DNA of 64,000 nt, from positions 1,367,333 to 1,431,332 of the forward strand of contig NC_133399.1 of the NCBI RefSeq assembly GCF_047511655.1. Direction: 5' to 3'. Position numbers and translations under genes: made by a program. Each line of letters begins with the position of its first letter. Within the stretch, counting starts at the first letter, position 1. The notes below the pieces were generated by a model. That model did not search any database, was not told the origin of the DNA, and saw only the letters and a program-made list of their open reading frames with translations. Shown here piece after piece: positions 46,293 through 58,919 of the stretch. The stretch is from Castor canadensis (lineage: Eukaryota; Chordata; Mammalia; Rodentia; Castoridae).

Positions 46293-48261
46293 GTGCCTTC
46301 CGGAGGCCAGCCTGCCGGAGCCCACCCCAACTTTCCTCCAGCTGGTTTTTCTCTCTGGAACCTGACTCAGGAGCGTGGGACACTGACCGTGGCTGTGAAT
46401 CCTGGGCTGCAGTGGCCTAAGGTAGACGGACAGACTCCAAGACAGGAACGTGGGGCTGGGGGAGTTGGCTGCCAGTGACGGAAACTTAACTTACTCAGGT
46501 CACCTGGCACCATGCACAGATCCAGATCCAGCTCTGGCCAGGGCAGCAAAATGATGGTGTCTTCTGTCTTTCACCCCTGATGTCCTCCCTGTGCAGTCAC
46601 CCTGGCCTGGCCTGAGCGGTTCCTGCTGGCTGGGACGGGGTGGAGCTTCGGGTGCAGTGGCCTTGCTGGGGGGGGCCTGAGCTGCGGGGTCTCAGCGGCT
46701 GCTGGTCCTCTGTGGCCTGTCCTGGAGGTGTGGGGAGCAGAGAGGGAAGAAAGGGGGTTCAAACCACCACACGGTGACAAGGCTGAACTGCAAGGAGCAG
46801 ATGGGTGGGAGTCACATACTTGCCACCCAGGTGGCCAAGAGGCTCCATCCCAGCACTGCACCCAGGAGACAGGTGGCAACCGTGGGGCACCTTGGTGTGT
46901 TGGGTGGAGCATGGCGGCACGTGTCCTGTGGAAAGGAGAGCAGTGTCCACAGGGCTCCCTGGACTGCCTGAGACTGTCCCTAGTGAGGGCAGGGGTGGCT
47001 GGGTGGGGCGAGGTGCTTTTCCCCCAGCCCTCTGTGCTGCCTGCATCTGACACCCGCCTCTTGGTTCTTAGAAATGCAGGGGGTGGTGAAGGACACAGCA
47101 TGGGGACAGAGGGGACAGCCAACTGAGGCCTGCTGAGGAGTCCCGGGAGGCTGGCCAGGCACAGTGGGGCCCCCAGATCCACAAAGGATGCTCTTGGCCC
47201 TCTCAGGGTGGGACATGGGGACACCCCAGCAGCTCAGCCCTCCCACAGCAGCCCCTGGTGTTGCTGCCTGCAGGACTTTGATGCTCAGTGGACAGAGGTA
47301 AGATGGAGGACCTTGAGGGGTGAGGACACTGAGGTAAGACTCAGGAGGGTGGCTGGGCACCCAGCTGGCCAAGACCTTGGGGTCAGTCTTCCTGGCTGTG
47401 TGAGGAGATAGAGCACCACTCAGGTGCCGGTCATGGTGGTGGTGGTGACCATGGTGCTGGGGACAGGGTGACACTGACCCATCGGGCCCAACAACACATT
47501 AAAGTCCCACCTGCCGGGTGGCCAGCAGGGAGCAAGGCCTGGCGAGGGAGGGGAGAAGGGAAGGTCCTGTAGAAGAACTGAGGGGACAGAGGGGACAGTG
47601 AGTGCCGAGCCTTGGGCTGGAGGAGGGCTTGGACTCACGAGGGAACTCACAGTCTTGAACGCCATTGCAACCGGAAGCGGAAGACAGAGGACAAGCTAGA
47701 AGAGAACAACACAGAACCACTTCCCAGCAAAACCTGAGCCCGGCATGGGTTGCAGACAACAGAGCGCGACGCGTGCCAGGAGAGACGGGATGGGGTGTCC
47801 GTCCTGGGCCACCTGACTGGGCCACCTGACCGTGCCACCAACAATCTCCCCAGCAGGAGACTCAGCCTCCATTGGCTGCCCGCAGGGACGATGGCAAAGG
47901 ACCACGTGGACATGAGGTGCAGCTGGGGTTTCCGCACACTGAGGGACTGAGGCTGGTGACATCCCTGAAATGTCATGGGAGACGCAGAGGGAGGTCGGGA
48001 ACCTGGCTGGACAGCCAGTAGGGCAGGGCCATGGCTAATGGGCGAGAGTTCTCTCATCAGGAGGATTGGGGTTCGCCCGCGGCATAGGGACAGTGTCCAG
48101 CCCGTGTTTTTCGATGGCTCCATCCTCCATACGTGGACGCCATGCATGCTGGACCGCCCTGTCCCTTAGTGTGGGAGGGACACTGCCCTCAGATGGGCAC
48201 ACGACATGGGACAGCAGCAGCAGCAGCAGGTGAGGATGGCCACCGCTCCTGAGCTACACAG

Positions 48262-48345
48262 GTAGTGACCTGCAGCAGGTCCTGTAATCCCAGCCCAAGG
48301 CAGAAGGAGTAAGAGTTCGAAGTCAGCCTGTCTCAAAGAAAACAA
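48262..48345 (+). repeat. Degenerate B1-like fragment
   Basis: CAGGTCCTGTAATCCCAGCC and a TCAGCCTGTCTCAAAGAAAA end. Confidence 0.5.
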
Positions 48346-48407
48346 AAGCGGACAAAGAAACAGAAGGAGCCATCAAAGACGGAATTACCCACTGAAAGAC
48401 TTCAAGC

Positions 48408-48443
48408 AGAGAGAGAGAGAGGGAGAGAGAGAGAGAGAGAGAG
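48408..48443 (+). repeat. (GA)n microsatellite
   Basis: AG dinucleotide run with one GGG interruption. Confidence 0.9.
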
Positions 48444-49087
48444 ATTTGGAAAAGCCATCCCAGCTGTTGAGGGGACCTGAACAAGGGCACCGCTGGGCCC
48501 CGGGGAAAGCAGCTGGACAGCAGCGGTTATGCAGCGTGGACATGGCTGTGGGGATCGGAGGTCAATCACAGGGCAGGCAGAGGGACAAGCCACAGGATCC
48601 AGGGCCACTGGATGCGGTGTGAGAGAAGGGAGGAACACAGAGGACGCCCAGGTTCCACGTGGTCATCTGTCCTCCATGTGCAGCGCACGGGGCAGCAGGC
48701 CATGTGGATGGGCGGGTACAGATGTGACTGAGCCAAACTGAGCCTGGTGGCTGCGAGGGGCGCCGTGGGGGTTGAGGGTCACGAGGTTCAGGTTTGGGAA
48801 CCCACCGTGTGCAGATCGTGGCCTGTGTTGGTTGGAAAACCGACATTTAAGGACGGAGGAAGAAAGAATTAGTGGGTAGGTGGAGGAGAACTCGGAAAAA
48901 GCGTCAGGGGTGCAAAATCCCTGACGACTGCACAACAGTCGTCATGAGGCTGCGGGGAGAACCTGAGCAGAGTTCCAGAGAAGTGGGAGGCTCGGTGCAG
49001 GGAAGGAGGTGCAGGCCCAGGAGGCATGGAGGTCTCGCAGGGGCCTGTGTTTGGTGTGCTTGCCCTTCCCTGTCTCTCTACTCGCTT

Positions 49088-49185
49088 TGCAAACAGATGG
49101 GGTCTCCCTATGTTGCCCAGGCTGCCCTCGAACTCTGGGCTCAAGGATTCCTCCTGAGTGCCGGGACTACAGGGCAGAGGCCATC
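49088..49185 (-). repeat. B1-like SINE, antisense
   Basis: GATGGGGTCTCCCTATGTTG, then GTGCCGGGACTACAGGGCAG. Confidence 0.75.
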
Positions 49186-49268
49186 CAGCTCTGTGAGTTC
49201 CGTTAATGATAGAACTGTGAGGAGTTACAGAGAAAGAAGAGATGCAAGATGTGGGGGGAGAGGGGAGG

Positions 49269-49450
49269 AGCCGGGCGCCGGTGGCTCACGCCTGTAATCC
49301 CAGCTACTCGGCAGGCAGAGATCAGGGGGATTGAGGTTCGAAGCCAGCTGGGCAAAATAGTTCACGAGTCCCTATTTCCAAAAAACCCAGCACTAAAAGG
49401 GCTGGTGGAGTGGCTAAAGGTGAAGGCCTCAGTTTGAACCGCAGCAATTA
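49269..49450 (+). repeat. Chimeric 7SL/ID SINE
   Basis: GCCGGGCGCCGGTGGCTCAC opens the left half. The right half is shortened, ending near CAGTTTGAACCGCAG. Confidence 0.85.
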
Positions 49451-49647
49451 CAGGATGCACAGTGTGCAATGTGTGTCATTGTGAAGGAGTGGCCGAATTC
49501 AGGCACAGACGACAACCGTGTCACAGCTGGGCCCTGTGGCTGCATGTCTCCTGGAAATGCTGTTATGAGAGGCAATTACACCTTGCACACCTTATTTCCT
49601 TAGGACTGTACGTTTTTGCAATGTAAGTGTATGAGTGAAAGCGCCAC

Positions 49648-49862
49648 TGGGTATGGTGGCACACAGCTGCAATCCCAGCTACTTGGAAGGCCGACATCGG
49701 GAGGACTGAGGTTTGAGGACAGCCTGAGCAAACAGTTCCTGAGACCCTATTTCCAAAATAACCAGAGCCAAATGGACTGGAGGAGTGACTCAGTGGTAGA
49801 GAGCCTACTTTGCAAGTGCAAAGCCCTGAGTTCAAATCCCAGTCCCACCAAAAAAAAAAAAA
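49648..49862 (+). repeat. Chimeric 7SL/ID SINE
   Basis: GGGTATGGTGGCACACAGCT left half; AAATGGACTGGAGGAGTGAC right half; poly-A end. Confidence 0.85.
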
Positions 49863-52800
49863 CTTTCTTAGGAAGATCCCTGTGCCTCAGTCCTTTCATC
49901 AGTCACCAGTCTCCGCTGGGGACGCGGCCATCGCAAGCGTGCGCATCTGGACTTCACCTGACGTGCCTGGGAAGTGTTCCCAGGGTGTGCCTGAGGCTCC
50001 CTTGGCACCGTGCACCCGTCCTCCCAGCCCCCCAACGCTGTCCTAAGTGTGCTCATTAGATGCTCGTCAGCGTCCATTACTGCAAACTCACGCTCACCAC
50101 CGTCCCAGATGAGCCCTCGGCTCCCCCAGGGCCTCGATCTGCAGGCAGAGCCTCGTTCCTTCCTGGCGAGTGACTGGCAGCCCACTGTGTGGGTGGACCA
50201 CACTGGGCTTCTCTTACCACGGACGCAGGGTTGTTTTCCTATCATTTATTTATCCATCTGTCTGTCCAGTAGGACTTCAGCAGTGATGGAGCGTTCTAGA
50301 CCTGTGCTGACACGGGAGCCACAGGTCGCTAGTGAGCACCTCAAGTGTGGCCAGTGTGGCCGAGGAGCGCACTGGGCAGTTGTGAGCCGCCCTGGCCACT
50401 GTGGCGTGGAGACGGCACCGCTGTGGTCTACGGGTGCTCAGGAGAGGCCTGGCTGGTCACTTCCAAGTCATTCTCAGACTATAGCCAGGAAAGGACCCCA
50501 AGTCACCTGGAAAGCCACTCCCAGGACTCCGAGGAAAAGGGAGCTGAGTGTCACAAGTTACTGGCTGGCCCGAAGGTGACAGCTAGGACAGGGAACAGCC
50601 CCGTGAACAGCTCCTTGGTCACCCAGCAAGCCCAGCCAAGCCCTGACTCCTGGGCCTCTCCAACCTTGAGACACGGTGAGCCTGGAACCCCAAGCCCAGA
50701 CTTGGGGTCAGCACCGGGGACATCACAGCTGGAGCACAGGCTGACGGCTCCTCCCGGGCTCTGGGCTCTGAGCCGAGTCCAGCTGCTGCCGCCTGCAGCC
50801 AAGTGCGAGGTGTCCACACAGGGTGGCACCTGAGTTTGTACAGGGGCAAAGCCTGATCGGCCCCAGCGTGCGAGAACAAAAGGAGAGGAACGTGTGTTCT
50901 CTGGAATTCAGGCCAAGCCTGGAATTCAGGCCGCGCCTCTGTCCCTCCCTGGGAACGTGGACATGACCCACGACCTCAGCAACGGACACGCTGAATGCCA
51001 CGAGGCCCTGAGTGCCAGGATTCCGGCAAAGGACTGTGGCCAGCACCTAGTCCTCTCAGCTACATCGGAAGTTCTCCCGTGAGGGCTATTAGCCCTGTTA
51101 GAGGTCAAGGGCAAGTGTTTCTGGGAAGGAAGTGTAGTGAACAGTGTCACGCAGGGGGCGTCCCTGGCCTCCAGAGGCCACAGCAGGCAGGACTCCCAGG
51201 CCCTTGGCCAGGGGACGAGCTTGGAGGAGCGTGCTGGGCCCCCAGGCTGTGACCGCTGTAAGGGGCAGGGCTGTGGGAGGCCCAGAGGCCCAGGTTTACA
51301 CGCAGCCCGGCTTTGATTTGGGGTTTTTGGGTTGCTCCAAGTCACTGCTGAAGCTGTGAAAGTGACAAGGACAAGAGGAGTCTCAGCCAGCAAGTGCAGG
51401 TCACCACAGACACTTCTTCACTCAGCGACAGCCCCACGCACGCAGGCAGCACCCAGGTGACAGGCAGAGAGATGGCAGTGGCCATGACACAGGTGGGCAT
51501 CTGGCTGTGAGGGGCCACAGGCTGTCTGCAGGTGACTGGGAGCCCCAGACGCCTCCCTGCGTGGGAGCTCCGTGCTCACTAGTGGGTGACACAGGAGCAG
51601 TGACAGCCACCTGAGGCTGCCTGGCCTGCAGCCCGGCTGCCACCGTGCCCACGGGCCTCTGAATGCTCCGTGCCAGTCTTCTCTTTCCCCTGATGGCCTG
51701 TCACACACACAGAGCAGATGGTGGCGTTAGAAATGTGGGTTAAAGGGAGGAGCGGTGTGTCCCAGCATCTCAGCGTGGGACGCGTGGGACCCGTGGGATG
51801 TGTGGCATCTCAGGTGCTCTCTCTGGGCTGAAGCTTGCCCTTCCTGCTCGTGGGGACGGGAGAAGGTGGACAGCTGAGGTCTCGCTCACTTGGAGGTGGC
51901 TGTGCCTGAGGCCAGCGGGGGGACGTTCTCCTGGGTCAGTGCTACTGATGCAGAAAGACGGCCACCACTGCTCTCTTCAGCCAGGCAGGTGGGCCCGGTC
52001 CTGCAAGGCGAAGCAGATGTCACCCCAGCCCGGCCCCGGTGCACCCCGAAACTCACCGTGCACTCGGAGTGTGAGCCTGTGGGTGGAAGGGAGGCGAGAT
52101 TCCGAGGAAATGCCCAGCTGGACATCTGGGGCTCGGTGCAGCCCCAGGGCCACCCTGAGCCGGCTCGGAGTCAGTCGGTCCTCAGCAGGGTCTCCAGGCC
52201 TGGGAGCCTGGGGTGGAGCCACGTGGGGGCCAAAATGGTGAGCCACCCTGCTGTGTCCCCGGCAGTAGCAGGGTTGGTCCTCTCTTCCCCCCAGCACTGC
52301 TGAGCTCGAGGCTGGCAGACACCTGCAAAACAAAGACTGAACCCCCAACAGCTGGCTTCCTTTCAGTCCCAGCAGCTCACTGAGGGGACAAGGTCACCAA
52401 AAATGACGGCTTTCCTGAGGCAACCAGATGGGTCATCATTGTAAAATGATTTTTACCGCTGTGAACTTCCCCGGAGGCCGAGGACCTCTGACCTCAGGGT
52501 GACTGCTGTGGGCAGTGGGGACCCCCTGTGCCTGGTGGTGCACACGCCTCAGTGGAGGCCCCAACCCAGACTGCTTTTCATTGGATACAACGGGCAAGGG
52601 ACCAAGATGACACAATTCAGAATGCAAGACGCACATGGCTGCAAACAGGTTGTCTGGGGCATAGACACGTGAGGTACGCAGACTTAGGATCACTGGGGAC
52701 AGGACCCCCTTGCCTGTCCAGGCCATCGTGCAGGACACTGCAGCAGTGACACTCTGCTGGGCCCGAGGTTTGAAGCGGTCACGGGGAGCAAGAAAGGGTG

Positions 52801-53109
52801 GCTCTGGGCGCTAAGAGAGCCAAGCTTTGCCCTCCACCTGCGGTGGCCTCAGCCAGTCGTGACTGAAGAGAGGACAGTCAAGAAGGGCCATCAGACACCC
52901 AGATGGTGGCTGTGGAGGGACAGTCACAGCGTCACAGCCAGCAGCACTGGAGAACTGGCCCAGGTGGTTGGGACAGAGAGAGTCAGGAGCCGGGAACCAA
53001 GGCTGAGGGGACAGGGCAAAGGCGGGAAGCCAGCGTGAGGGGCTCCCACAGCCGGGGTGGGCAACCTGTGTGTTAAAGGATAAACAGGACTCCAAGAACA
53101 CACCCTTGT

Positions 53110-53630
53110 CATGGTGTGGCCAGGAAGGGTCCCCCCAAAAGGCTCTGGGTTGAAGGTTTGTCCCCAGCTGGTGGCAACGTTTGAGAGGAGGCTGGATCAC
53201 AGGGCGCTGACTTCATCAGAGTGGCGGTCGCTGATCACTTCTTAGGGGACGGGCAGCCAGGATGGGGTCTGGCTGGAGGGCGTGGGTCTCCGGGGACTTT
53301 GAAGGGTGGAGCCTGTCCCTGTCTCTGTCCCTGACTCTCTTTCAGTGCCGGGGGTGGAATCCAGGGCCCAACAGTAACGTGGCCAGGCCAGGGCTGACCA
53401 CAGAGCTGACCTCCAGCCCCCTTCTCTGCTTCCTGGCAGCTTCCTAATGCCCGCTAGCCCTTTGCCATGAGGGCCAGGACAGACAGACCCAAGAGCGAGG
53501 GAGCCAGATGCCCAGGGACTGGATGAAACCTCAGACCGGGAGCCAAAATAAACCTTTCTTCTCTTAAGCTGTTCAGCTCAGGCATTTTGTCACAGCAACA
53601 ATCCTGATCCAAAGCCAAAAACCGCACAAC
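53110..53630 (+). mobile_element. Fossil solo LTR-like relic, ERVL-MaLR type
   Basis: Recognisable phrases of mammalian MaLR LTRs occur in order: a CTCTGGGTTGAAGGTTTGTC start region, GGATCACAGGGCGCTGACTT, and a 3' end with AGCCAAAATAAACC and CAGGCATTTTGTCACAGC. Only LTR-like sequence is seen, with no internal genes. It is old and broken. A second short piece with similar wording lies near 55740-55800. Confidence 0.6.
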
Positions 53631-54111
53631 AGAAAATTCAATGGCGTACTTGGCACAGTCTAACAGCAGCTTCCTCCAGAAGTCTCACCATACAGCAAAG
53701 AGAAAAACTCCAAAAAGAAGTCTGGCTGGCGCTATCTCACCGCTGGTCGAGGTCACCAGGGAGCAAATGGGAGCCGATCAGCTGACATGAGGACACAGAG
53801 TGTCACTTGCAGGCGGCCTAGTGGAACCTAACCCGGAGGAAATGTCCGAGAGAGCAGTGGAGGGGCCCGGCTGCGATCTGCCAGGGGGCCGAGGTCGTGG
53901 GCGTCCAGGGAAGACAAGACCGCATGCAGCGGGAGATCCTGAGTGTCCTCTTGCTACAAGGTCGGTATCGGGACAACTGGCAGAACGTGTTTAAGGAGTG
54001 ACGAAGACATGACGGTGGTGTTGACTTCCTGTCTGTGAGGGTGTCCTTGTCTGTAGGAGACGCCCAGAAGCAGATCAGGTCACTGGTTGACTCTCAGATA
54101 TTCAGGACATA

Positions 54112-54192
54112 GGGTTGGGGGGCGTGGCTCGAGTGGCAGAGCGCCTGCTTAGCAAGTGCGAGGCCCTGAGTTCAAATCTCAGTACCAGCATT
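54112..54192 (+). repeat. ID-like SINE monomer
   Basis: GGGGGCGTGGCTCGAGTGGC and GCGAGGCCCTGAGTTCAAAT, the A and B box regions of the ID-like half. Confidence 0.8.
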
Positions 54193-54411
54193 AAATAATT
54201 AAAGCTCGAAAACACTCAGGAAAGCGATGGATTTGTACTGCTCTTGGGACATTTCCCCAAGTCTGTGGTTGTTTCAAAGTAAAAAGTTAAACACCCACAC
54301 ACAAACCTTTAAACACAACGATGGACCACGACCACGGAGGCTGCTGTAGCTCTGGGGGGTAGGAAGTACATCAGAAAGCAAAGGCACAGCTTTCAAGAAA
54401 AAGGAAAGTGG

Positions 54412-54605
54412 TAGCCAGGTGTGGTGGCTCCCGCCTGTAATCCCTGCTACTCAGGAGGCAGAGATCAGGAGGATCAAGGTTCGAAGTCAGCCTGGGCGAA
54501 TGGTTCACAAGACCCCTATCTCGAAAAAACCCTTCATAAAAAAGGAAGGGCTGGTGGAGTGGCTCAAGGTGTAGGCCCCGAGTTCACTCCGACACTGTCA
54601 AAAAG
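54412..54605 (+). repeat. Chimeric 7SL/ID SINE
   Basis: GCCAGGTGTGGTGGCTCCCG left half and GGCTGGTGGAGTGGCTCAAG right half. Confidence 0.85.
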
Positions 54606-54974
54606 AGGACGGGTACCTCAGAATTCCCCTTCCGCGTGGTTCTAGAGTCACCAAGTTCACGTGCGCTGGGGAGGGCGAGGCTGGCGCTGAGTGGGGAAGG
54701 AGTTTCAGTTGGGAGGAGGGACAGGTCAGGAGACGGTGGTGGTGACGGTCACAGCGGTCACAACTTAAAGATGGCCACTGCAATTCAGCCTGTCTCTGGT
54801 GTTGGCTCCAGGCCTGGGCGGTGGCTGGGACCGGGGGAGGCGGATCACTGATGGATGTGAGCAGCCAGGAGCTTCTGCGGTGTTGAACTGGAGCAGAGGA
54901 CAGAGGTGCGGGCCTCTCCAAGTCCTGCCTCGCCAGTGCACCTGTGACCCTCCATCCTTCATCAGCCAGCTGTT

Positions 54975-55470
54975 TTTGTATTTGGTGGGACTGGGATTTG
55001 AACTCGGGGCTTCCTGCTTGCAAGTCTACTGCTTGAGCCACTCCTCCAGTCCATTTGCTCTGGCTGTTTTATTTGGGGGGGAGGGGCAGGGACAGGGAAG
55101 GAGTTGAACTCAGAGCCTTTCCTTGCGAGGCCATCACCCTACCAGCCCTGCTCTGCTTTTTTTTTGAGATAGGGTCTCGTGAACTATTTGCTCAGGGCTG
55201 GCTTTGAACCTCAGTCCTCCTGATTTCTGCCTCCTGAGTAGCTGGGATTACAGGTGTGAGGATTTTTTTTTGTGTCTGTGGTACTGGGGCTTGAATTCAG
55301 GGCGTACACCTTGAGCCACTCCACCAGTCCTTCCTTTTTTATGAAGGGCTTTTTCAAGATGGGGTCTCTCAAACTCTTTGCCTGGGCTGGCTTTGAACCT
55401 CGATCCTCCTGATCTCTGACTCCCGAGTAGCAGGGATTACCAGGCGTGAGCCACCGACGCCCAGCCAGAC
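54975..55470 (-). repeat. Run of antisense SINE dimers
   Basis: A truncated dimer (54975-55080), then a second (to 55260, GGGATTACAGGTGTGAG), then a third (55265-55470, ending GTGAGCCACCGACGCCCAGC). Confidence 0.8.
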
Positions 55471-55889
55471 ATGAGTATTGAAGAGGCTGCCGTGGAAGTA
55501 TATGGCATTTGATGGGTTCTGAGATAGCATTAGTGACCTCATCTGGAGTCTTTCATTACTCAGGAAACAAATGTCTGGCTTGGAAAGCTTATCGCAGGCC
55601 AGCTGTGATCCTGGGGCGATAATAACCAACACTGCGATGAACAGTGGGATCGTTTCTGTATTTGTCATTTTTGTCTTCAGGCACTGAAGAACAACCCTGC
55701 CTGTCCCCGAGGCCCTGGCGGCCTCTGTGATTCAGATAAGTTTTGTCCCCCAAGGCGGATGTGTTGAAGGTCTGGTCCCCAGCCTGAGGCACTGTAAGGA
55801 AGTCATGGGTCACATGGGGGAAAACTGAAGCGGGGCTAAGGTTTAATTTTTAAATAATCAGCTTTTTCTCCTCACAAGGAGTGAGAAAT

Positions 55890-56068
55890 AAGCCAGGCAC
55901 CAGTGGCTCACGCCTGTAATCCCTGCCACCCAGGAGGCAGAGATCAGGAGGTTTGAAACCAGCCAGGGCAAATAGTTCAGGAGACCCTATCTCGAAAAAC
56001 CCTTCACAGAAATAGGGCTGGTGGAGTGGCTCAAGGTGAAGGCCCTGAGTTCAAACCCCAACCTGTGC
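55890..56068 (+). repeat. Chimeric 7SL/ID SINE
   Basis: GCCAGGCACCAGTGGCTCAC left half; GGGCTGGTGGAGTGGCTCAA right half. Confidence 0.85.
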
Positions 56069-56817
56069 AGCCTCAGTCTGAGCACGAGGAAGCAAGGGAC
56101 AAACTGCTTTGCGGGATGTTCTGCAAAGTGCCTGGGACTTCCCGTCAAAGGAGAGGATGCAGGAAGGCGTGGATGACAAGGAAGGACTGTCCACAGGGTG
56201 GAGAGGGCCTGGGATGGATCCTGGACGGGACGACAGCCTCGGGCAGAAGCAGGCTGAGTTGGGCTCAAGACACCAGGTGAAGGGTGACGGTGGCCTCAGT
56301 GCCGTGCTGTGGCTTCTGAGGCGCTGGCGTTAGAGGAAGTCTCTGCAGCGTGTGTTCAACGTGTCTGCAAGTCGGAAAAGGAGTCCACACGAAAAGTCCC
56401 TCGGACGCTTGACACAGACGGAACTGTTGTCACCGCTCTTGCAATGCTGTCACCATTCCCTGTTCTATGCTGAAGCACCTCTTGGTCTGGAGCCTCGATC
56501 ACAGTGGCTTGCTCCTTGGTTGAGCAGCATTTCTGCACAGTAAACCCCCGCGGCGACACACCGGGAACCGCCACCCATAGGAACAGACAAAACATCCCGA
56601 CCTTGCAGGGCAGAGGCGGGGCAGGGGAAGGGGTGCCCAGAGGCTGTGACCTCACAGAAGGGCGGGCTTCATCTGGTGGCAGTTCAGAGCATGCTTTCTG
56701 CAAGAGGCGACAGAGGAGCTTGTGAGAGGAAGGGTCAGGCTTCCAGGCTGAGATCAAAGCCGGTCTGCCAGTGCTGACGCCACCAATGCTGCAGTGCAAA
56801 AGCCCTTCATATCGTCA

Positions 56818-57070
56818 GGGGTGGCCACGCCTGTGATCCCAGTACTTGGGAGGCCGAGATTGGGAGGATCGTGGTTCGAAGCCAGCCCCAGGCAATGAGT
56901 TCTGGAGACCCCCCCATCTCCAAAATAACCAGAGGAAAATGGACTGGAGGTGTGGCTAAGCCTTAGAGCATCTGCTTTGCAAGTGCCAAGCCCTGAGTTC
57001 AAATCCCAGTCCCATCAAAAAAAAAGGTTGAGGCCAGCCTGGGCTACATAGGGAGACTCTGCTCAGATAC
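56818..57070 (+). repeat. Chimeric SINE plus B1 fragment
   Basis: GGGGTGGCCACGCCTGTGAT opens a dimer ending in poly-A near 57026. A B1 3' piece (GGCCAGCCTGGGCTACATAG) follows. Confidence 0.8.
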
Positions 57071-57087
57071 AAAAGTAGATAATAGAA

Positions 57088-57145
57088 AATAGGTGATGGA
57101 TAGATAGATGACAGGTAGATAGATGACAGATAGATAGACAGATGG
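57088..57145 (+). repeat. GATA/GACA tetranucleotide microsatellite
   Basis: Imperfect GATAGAT and GACAGATA units. Confidence 0.85.
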
Positions 57146-57614
57146 CCTAAATAAATGACTAAATTGCCTTCAGGTCCTCTGGCCCTGGCTCCATTTCGGG
57201 TGTCCGTGGCTACCGAGATCACGAGCATCCCCACCCAAAGTCCTCTGCACAGCTCTGCGGGGAGCGTGTGTCCTAGACACGTGTAGATCCCCGCGGGCCC
57301 TTACCGCAGTGCAGGTTCCCACGCGGGCCTGGCCACGGCCGGGAATCCACACCCTCGGTGCCCTGCAGTGTGCTGCACACCATGCCCGAGACCCAGTCCC
57401 ACTCACTCAGCTCTGCACACCAGCTTTCCCAAATGGGATCATTTGTAGGCATAATGGATCGTAAGCAGCCCCAGAAGTCACACGGGAGCCCTTTTTTTCC
57501 CGTTTAATCTAAAAAGAGAATGAGAAATGATCAAAGAAAATTCAGAAAGTCGTTTGGCTTTTTTCTTGCTAAATGAAACACCCGACTGGACTAGGAGGCC
57601 TTACGGTGTCTCAA

Positions 57615-57745
57615 TCTCACCTCCAGTCCATTTTGCTCTGCTGATTGTGGAGATGGGGTCTCAAGAACTATTTGACCAGGCTGGCCTCGAACCTCGGTCC
57701 TCCCAATCTCAGCCTCCCAAGTAGCTGGGATTACAGGTGTGGCCC
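57615..57745 (-). repeat. SINE left half, antisense
   Basis: TCCAGTCCATTTTGCTCTGC through GGGATTACAGGTGTGGCCCT. The ID-like half is cut off. Confidence 0.8.
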
Positions 57746-58024
57746 TGCTGTAAGTCTGACCTGTTTTTAGCCACTCTCCCTGATATCCATTCTTCAGAAA
57801 TTCTCTCTCTCTCTCTGTCTCTCTGTCTCTCAGACCCAGGCTTGTGTGCGCTACTCAACTGCTCTCCACTGAGCTAAGTCCGCAGCTGGGAATTTTACTT
57901 CTTCATAAATCATAACCTTTTTTTGTTGGTTTTTGTGGCTTACTGTTAATACGCCCCGTCTTGCTAGAAGTGCAGACATCACCCGCTTCTCCCCAGTCTC
58001 CCTTCACCGGTGTAGTCTGGTAGT

Positions 58025-58480
58025 GGTGGCGTCTATCTATTGCTACAGAAGCAATTACCACAAATCCGGTGGTTTAAAGCAAGCTGCATTTCTGATGTCA
58101 CAAGGTCCTTGGGCCCAGCTTTGCCTGCCCTCTGCTCAGGGCCTCACCGGCTGCAGGCCAGGCTGGTTTCCTACCTAGATCTCAGGCTCTGCTTCCAGTC
58201 CTCGGAAGCGGAATTCAGGTCTTCGTGCGTGCAGGACTGAAGGCCCTGTTGTCTTCCCAGCTGTCAGCTGGGCTGCCATCAGCTACTAGAGGCCACCAGT
58301 TTCCTGCTGCCAGCTCTCTCACAGCATGGCACCTGGCCTCCAGGCCAGCCGTGACAGGAAGTCTCAAATAATGTGACAAAACCACTGAACTGCCACCTTT
58401 GCCACAGGCCCTGCCCCAGTGAGCTAATGTTACAGAAGGGCGTGGCTCATTGGAGTTTCCTTAGGGTGTGCCCGCCAAAG
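58025..58480 (+). mobile_element. Old LTR-like interspersed relic, family uncertain
   Basis: The opening TGCTACAGAAGCAATTACCA, followed by AAATCCGGTGGTTTAAAGCA, resembles a very widespread old mammalian repeat, probably an MLT-type MaLR LTR. It is degraded and its 3' limit is unclear. Confidence 0.4.
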
Positions 58481-58654
58481 TGGTGAATTCAGCCCTCTGG
58501 GGACACTCTGGCTCTGGTCAGCCCGCTCAGCCTGGGCATGGATGACCGGTCACTGCCAAGCCAAGGTCAAGGTCAAAGCTCCAGAGTTTTGCTTATTCTC
58601 ATTAAGTGCAGAAGTGTTCTGTGGGATTAGTTTGTGTGCATTGAAAGTTCCTTC

Positions 58655-58842
58655 AGCAGGGCACCTGTGGCTCACGCCTGTAATCCCAGCTACTCAGGAG
58701 GCAGAGATCAGGAGGATCGAGGTTCGAAGCCAGCCCCAGGCAAATACCCTACAGGAAAAAATGATGGTAGAGTGGCTCAAGTGGTAGAATGCCTGCCTAG
58801 CAAAACCCTGAGGCCCTGAGTTCAAATCCTACCACCAGTACC
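58655..58842 (+). repeat. Chimeric 7SL/ID SINE
   Basis: GGGCACCTGTGGCTCACGCC left half and GTAGAGTGGCTCAAGTGGTA right half. It sits just outside the left inverted-repeat arm. Confidence 0.85.
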
Positions 58843-58919
58843 CTGCTGATTACCTCTGGCCCACCCTGGGGTGATCCAGGTCGGTCTCCCACGTCACAGA
58901 CTGGAACCTTAATAAGTTC

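Larger units (their letters stand above)
44313..53109. other. Intergenic region, SINE-rich, no gene seen
   Basis: Apart from the motifs and SINEs listed separately, this is moderately GC-rich single-copy sequence. Open frames are short and resemble no known protein. A (GA)n run lies at 48408-48443. Confidence 0.55.
53631..58010. other. Intergenic region with many SINEs, no gene seen
   Basis: SINE dimers occupy about a third of this stretch. Unique parts at 53.63-54.1, 55.48-55.86, 56.1-56.8 and 57.15-57.6 kb contain no recognisable exon. Confidence 0.55.

Noticed and set aside
47274-47303. A mini-exon look-alike (CTGCAG acceptor, 24 bases, GTAAGA donor)
   Set aside because: The splice sites are good, but there is no neighbouring exon, gene or similarity. 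Isolated cryptic pairs like this are common.
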